From assembly GCA_032622095.1 (NCBI GenBank), contig CP136061.1, forward strand, positions 25,980,991 through 26,044,990: a stretch of 64,000 nt of DNA. Direction: 5' to 3'. Position 1 is the first letter of the stretch. The number at the start of each line of letters is the position of its first letter. The notes under the pieces were generated by a model. It saw only the letters and a list, made by a program, of their open reading frames with translations. It searched no databases and was not told the DNA's origin. Below, piece by piece: positions 59,441-64,000 of this stretch. The stretch is from Siphonodentalium dalli (taxonomy: Eukaryota; Mollusca; Scaphopoda; Gadilida; Siphonodentaliidae). The position numbers and the translations under genes were made by a program.

Positions 59441-60655
59441 ATGTCACTGTCTCTCCAGTAGTGTATTTGATAAAAGGGACATCTCCTGCACAGATATATA
59501 CAAGTTCCATTGTCATAAAAAGGGAATTAGGGGTCCCTGGGGGGTTGCTTCCCTCATATGGTGTACTTATTGACTAAAACTAAAAATTGGGTAAAACCAC
59601 CTATTTTCATATCATCAGAATCCCTGCCCCATGCAAGTATGTCTCCACCCCGGAGCTCCAGTGTATTTGATAAAAGGGACATCTCCTGCACAGATATATA
59701 CAAGTTCCATGGTCATTAAAAGGGAATTAGGGGTCCCTGGGGGCCAGCTTCCCTCATGTGGTGGGCCTATATAGAGTCGAAAATTGAAGAAAAAACATAT
59801 TTCCTAATGCATGTCAGCATCCCTGCCCCTTAATATGAATATCCACCCGGATCTCTAGTGTATTTGATAAAAGAGACATATCCTGCACAGATATATACAA
59901 GTTCCATGGTCATAAAAAGGGAATTAGTGGTCCATGGGGGTTGCTTCCCTCATATGGTGTACTTATTGACTAAAACTAAAAATTGGGTAAAACCACCTAT
60001 TTTCATATCATCAGAATCCCTGCCCCATGCAAGTATGTCTCCACCCGGAGCTCCAGTGTATTTGATAAAAGGGACATCTCCTGCACAGATATATACAAGT
60101 TCCATGGTCATTAAAAGGGAATTAGGGGTCCCTGGGGGCCAGCTTCCCTCATGTGGTGGGCCTATATAGAGTCGAAAATTGAAGAAAAAACATATTTCCT
60201 AATGCATGTCAGCATCCCTGCCCCTTAATATGAATATCCACCCGGATCTCTAGTGTATTTGATAAAAGAGACATATCCTGCACAGATATATACAAGTTCC
60301 ATGGTCATAAAAAGGGAATTAGTGGTCCATGGGGGTTGCTTCCCTCATATGGTGTACTTATTGACTTAAAATTGGGTAAAAACCCCTATTTTCATATTAT
60401 CAGCATCCCTGCCCCATGCAAGTATGTCTCCACCCTGGAGCTCTATTGTATATGATTAAAGGGGCATCTGCTGCACAGATACATACAATATCCATGGTCA
60501 TAACAAGGGAATTATGGGTTACAGGGGGCCTGCTTGCCTCATCTGGTGGGCCTATATCGACTCAAACTTTTAGAAAACCCCATTTCCGTATATATGCATA
60601 TAATCAACATCGCTGTCCCAACAAGTGATGTCTCAATCCCGGAGCTCTACTATTT
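59441..60655 (+). repeat. ~197-bp repeat arranged as ~395-bp dimers
   Basis: GTGTATTTGATAAAAGGGAC-type starts at about 59461, 59664, 59859, 60057, 60254 and 60448. Odd units end in GTACTTATTGACTAAAAC, even units in GGGCCTATATAGAGTCG, so the real period is a dimer. The last unit is the most diverged. Confidence 0.9.
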
Positions 60656-60679
60656 TTGTTATTAAAGTGACATGAAGTG

Positions 60680-63600
60680 CGTGGGGATCAAGTTGCTAAA
60701 TCGCCTGCGTATGCATGACCGTAGCAGCCACGAGGCTATCATTGTGGATTCGTTCTGTACCGCCACTAGTCCAACTAGAAATCACAAACTAGGTCACATA
60801 AACCTGTCCAGCTGTCATTAATTGGGCGTAAGTTGTGTGTGGGGTAAATTATGCAATTTTCCGTTGCTAAATTCCATATGTATGCATAACCATAGCAGCC
60901 ACAGGGCTATCCTTTTGGATTATTGTTCTGACGCCACTGTCTAGTCCATCTATAAATCACAAACTAGGTCAGATACGCATTTCCAGCTTTTCAAAAACTG
61001 TGGGTAAGTCGTGCGTGGGGTGAAAATAGGCCATTTTTCGTTACTAAATTCCCTATGTGTGAATAACCACAGCAGCCACGGGGATATCCTTTTGGATTCT
61101 TATGCCGCCACTAGTCCATTTAGAAATCACAAACTAGGTCATTTACGCCCGTCCAGCTGTTAAAAAATTGGGAGTAAGTAGTGCGTGGGGTGAAAATAAT
61201 GAAAAAAAGGTCATTTTTTCGTTGCTTAATCCAGCCTGTTCTCCTGAAAACCAGCACATTATTTCTTTATAAGGAACTATATAGAGGCAAGTCTAAGCAG
61301 ATTATGTGCGGACAATGACTAAATTAGCCAACCCACGACTATTCAGGTGTACGCTCATTAACATGTGTTTTTACTGTGGCTCGCGCCATAACACGAAATG
61401 ACGACTATGACTCCATTATCTGCTTATTTCAGAATCAAATAATCCCTTTATGTACCTAATTAAAATTATAGGTCGATTATGTGTGTATTTGTGCGAAAAT
61501 ATGTTCCGTTGCTAATCCTTATGTATGCATAACCACAGCAGCTATCCTTATGGAATCTTCTTTTGCCACCACTAGTTCATCTAGAAATCGCAAACCAAGT
61601 CACATACGCCCGTCCAGCTGTTAACAAATTGGCCGTATATATAAGTCGTGCGTGGGGTCAAAATAATGAAAAAAGGGTAATTGTTTCGTTGCTAAATCGC
61701 CTGCATATGCATAACCATAGCAGTCACGGGGCTATCCTTGTGTATTCTTCTTGTAGCACCACTAGTCCATCTAGAAATCAAAAACTGGTTCACATACGCC
61801 AGTCCAGCTGTTAAAAAATTGGGCGTGAGTCGTGCGTGGGGTCAAAATAATGAAAAAAAGGTAATTTTTCGTTGCTAAATCCCCTGCGTAGGCATAGCCA
61901 TAGTGGGCCACGGGGCTATCATTGTGGATTATTCTTGAGCCACCACTAGTCCGTCTAGAAATCACAAACTAGTTCACATACGCCAGTCCAGCTGTTAAAA
62001 AATTGGGCGTGAGTCGTGCGTGGGGTCAAAATAATGAAAAATGTCAATTTTCGTTGCTAAATCCCCTGCGTAGGCATAACCATAGTGGGCCACGGGGCTA
62101 TCCTTGTGGATTATTCTTGAGCCATTACTAGTCCGTCTAGAAATTACAAACTGGTTCACATACGCCTGTCCAGCTGTTAACAAATTGGGCGTAAGTCGTG
62201 CGTGGGGTCAAAATAATGAAGAAAAGGCCATTTTTCGTTGCTAATCCAGCCTGTTCTCCTGAAAACCAGAACATTATTTGCTTATAAGGAGCTATATTTT
62301 TGGTAGATAATCTGCTTAGAATCGCCTCATTAACATGCGTTTTTACTGTGGCTCGCGCCATAAAACGAATTGACGACTATGACTCCATTATCTGCTTATT
62401 ACAGAATAAAATAATCACTTTATGTACCTAATTAAAATTATAGGTCGATTATTTGCGTATTTGAGCGAGGATATGTTCCGTTGCTAAATTCATTGTGTAT
62501 GCATAACCACAGCAGCCACGGAGCTATCCTTATGGAATCTTCTTTTGCCACCAGTAATTCATCTATAAATCGCAAACCAAGTCACATATGCCCGTCCAGC
62601 TGTTAAACAATTGGCCATAAGTCGTGCGTGGGGTCAAAATAATGAAAAAAGGGTCATTTTTCGTTGCTAAATCGCCTGCGTAGGCATAACCGTTGTTGCC
62701 TAAATTGTGCGTATGTCGTGCGTGGGTAAAACTAATGAAAAAAAGTAAAAAATTTTGTTGCTTAATCAAGCCTGTTCTCCTGAAAATCAGCACTTTATGT
62801 GTTATAAGGAACTATATTTATTTTGAGTCGATAATGTACTAAACAGGAGACATTATTTGTCGCGCCATAACACGAAATGACGTCTATGACTCCATTATCT
62901 GCCTATTTCATAATCAAATAATCGCTTTATGTACCTAATTTATTTATAGCTCGATTATGTGCGTATTTGCGCGAGGACATTTTTCGTTGCTAAATGCCTT
63001 ATGTAAACATAACTACAACAGCCACGGGACTATCCTTGTGGATTCTACTTGGACCACCACTGGTCAATCTAGAAATCACAAATCAAGTCACATACGCCCG
63101 TCCAGCTGTTAAAAAATTGGGCGAAATTAGTGCGGGGGCAAATATAATGAAAAAAAAGGGTCATTTTTCGTACCTAAATCGCCTCCGTAGGCATAACCAT
63201 AGCAACCACGAGGCTATCCTTGTGGATTCTTCTTGTGCCACTACTAGTCCATCTAGCAATCACAAACCATGTCACATACGCCCGTCCAGCTGTTCGAAAA
63301 TTGGGCGTAAGTCGTGCATGGGGTAAAATAGGACATTTTTCGTTACAAAATTCCCTATGTAAGCATAACCACAGCAATCACGGGGCTATCCTTGTGGATT
63401 CCTCTTGTGCCACCACTAGTCCATCTAGAAATCACAAACTGGTTCACATACACCTTTCCACAGATGTACATATTGAACTTATTTGATTCTGAATCGAGCC
63501 CTCAGTGCGTGGGGTCAAAATAATGAAAAAAAGGTAATTTTTCGTTTCTAAATCATATCGCCTGCGTAGACATAACCATAACAGCCACGGGGCTATCCTT

Positions 63601-64000
63601 GTGGACTCTTCTTGTGTCACCAATATTCCACCGTGGCTGCTATATGTATGCCTACCCAGGCGATTTAGCAACGAAAAATGACCTTTGTTTTCATTATATT
63701 GACCCCACGCACTACTTTTGCCCAATTTTTTAACAGCTGGACGGGCGTATGTGACTTGGTTTGTGATTTCTAGATGGACTAGTGGTGGTACAAGTAGAAT
63801 CAACAAGGATAGCCCCGTAGCTGCTATGGTTATGGCTACCCAGGCGATTTAGCAACGAAAAATGACCTTTTTTTTCATTATATTGACCCCACGCACTACT
63901 TTCGCAAAGTATTTTAACAGTTGGACGGGCGTATGTGACTTGGTTTGTGATTTCTAGATGGACTAGTGGTGTTACAAGTAGAATCAACAAGGATAGCCCC
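60680..64000. repeat. ~180-bp satellite with recurrent extra block and terminal inversion
   Basis: More than a dozen units starting at TTCGTTGCTAAAT-like words (about 60690, 60863, 61041, 61508, 61689, 61872, 62054, 62480, 62665, 62988, 63171, 63343, 63545). Each holds GCATAACCATAGCAGCCACG, CACTAGTCCATCTAGAAATC, ACGCCCGTCCAGCTGTTAAA and GTCGTGCGTGGGGTCAAAAT. Three times (about 61229, 62245, 62764) the unit is followed by a 220-270-bp extra block with CCTGTTCTCCTGAAAACCAG. From about 63630 the units run in reverse orientation to the window end. Confidence 0.95.

Noticed and set aside
61563-63990. Many 60-120 codon frames on both strands
   Set aside because: All are shadows of the satellite unit.
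60680-64000. CRISPR-like array
   Set aside because: Units of ~180 bp without unique spacers in a eukaryotic sequence; plain satellite DNA.

Overview
This window is AT-rich eukaryotic DNA, most likely from a marine invertebrate (perhaps a mollusc or other lophotrochozoan; a guess from the repeat style, not proven). Evidence for a eukaryote is GT-AG introns with matching codon phase, several LINE reverse transcriptases, non-autonomous DNA transposons with TTAA or TA target sites, a Polinton-type integrase fossil, and abundant micro-, mini- and macrosatellites. No rRNA, true tRNA, CRISPR or operon was seen, and most open frames here are chance frames in non-coding DNA.

Region by region: 1-1710 holds the 5' part of a minus-strand spliced gene (SAM-like exon plus a large exon of a multi-copy, probably transposon-derived family). 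2632-7567 is a macrosatellite of three ~1.8-2.3 kb units, ending at an element whose two ends are inverted arrays of a 16-bp repeat (7567-9010). 9525-11030 holds a minisatellite and a palindrome-bracketed duplicated segment, directly followed by a decayed Jockey/CR1-like LINE (11047-12955). 14028-14419 is a TTAA-flanked piggyBac-like MITE. 17685-21213 is dense in MITEs (five, of four kinds), with a possible unknown two-exon gene end at 20735-22423. 23.6-24.7 kb has two minisatellites. 26321-28625 is an element with ~490-bp inverted arms. 30.1-31.8 kb is a duplicated segment whose second copy was split by a TTAA MITE.

33105-36407 is the best-preserved element: a 5'-truncated L1/Tx1-group LINE with a perfect 14-bp target-site duplication. 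36.8-38.3 kb is a ~165-bp tandem array. 39999-40717 is a possible minus-strand membrane-protein gene with a phase-consistent intron. 43.5-44.5 kb is another duplication with an insertion in one copy. 49.4 kb has a LINE scrap beside an AAT microsatellite; 51.2-52.5 kb is a broken Polinton integrase; 53.4 kb a tRNA-like SINE head. From 55.4 kb to the end the window is nearly all tandem repeats: a 236-bp array inside a larger repeat, a 156-bp palindrome, a ~197-bp dimeric repeat, and a ~180-bp satellite with a recurring extra block and an internal inversion.

The main story is transposition and repeat turnover. In three places a duplicated segment has one copy with an insertion and one without, so insertion boundaries can be read from the window itself. 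A TTAA MITE family (three copies) and a small hairpin family (two copies) recur here. Nothing seen amounts to a clearly new multi-gene system; the best candidates for something undescribed are the inverted-array element at 7.6-9.0 kb, the long-armed element at 26.3-28.6 kb and the TTAA MITE family.
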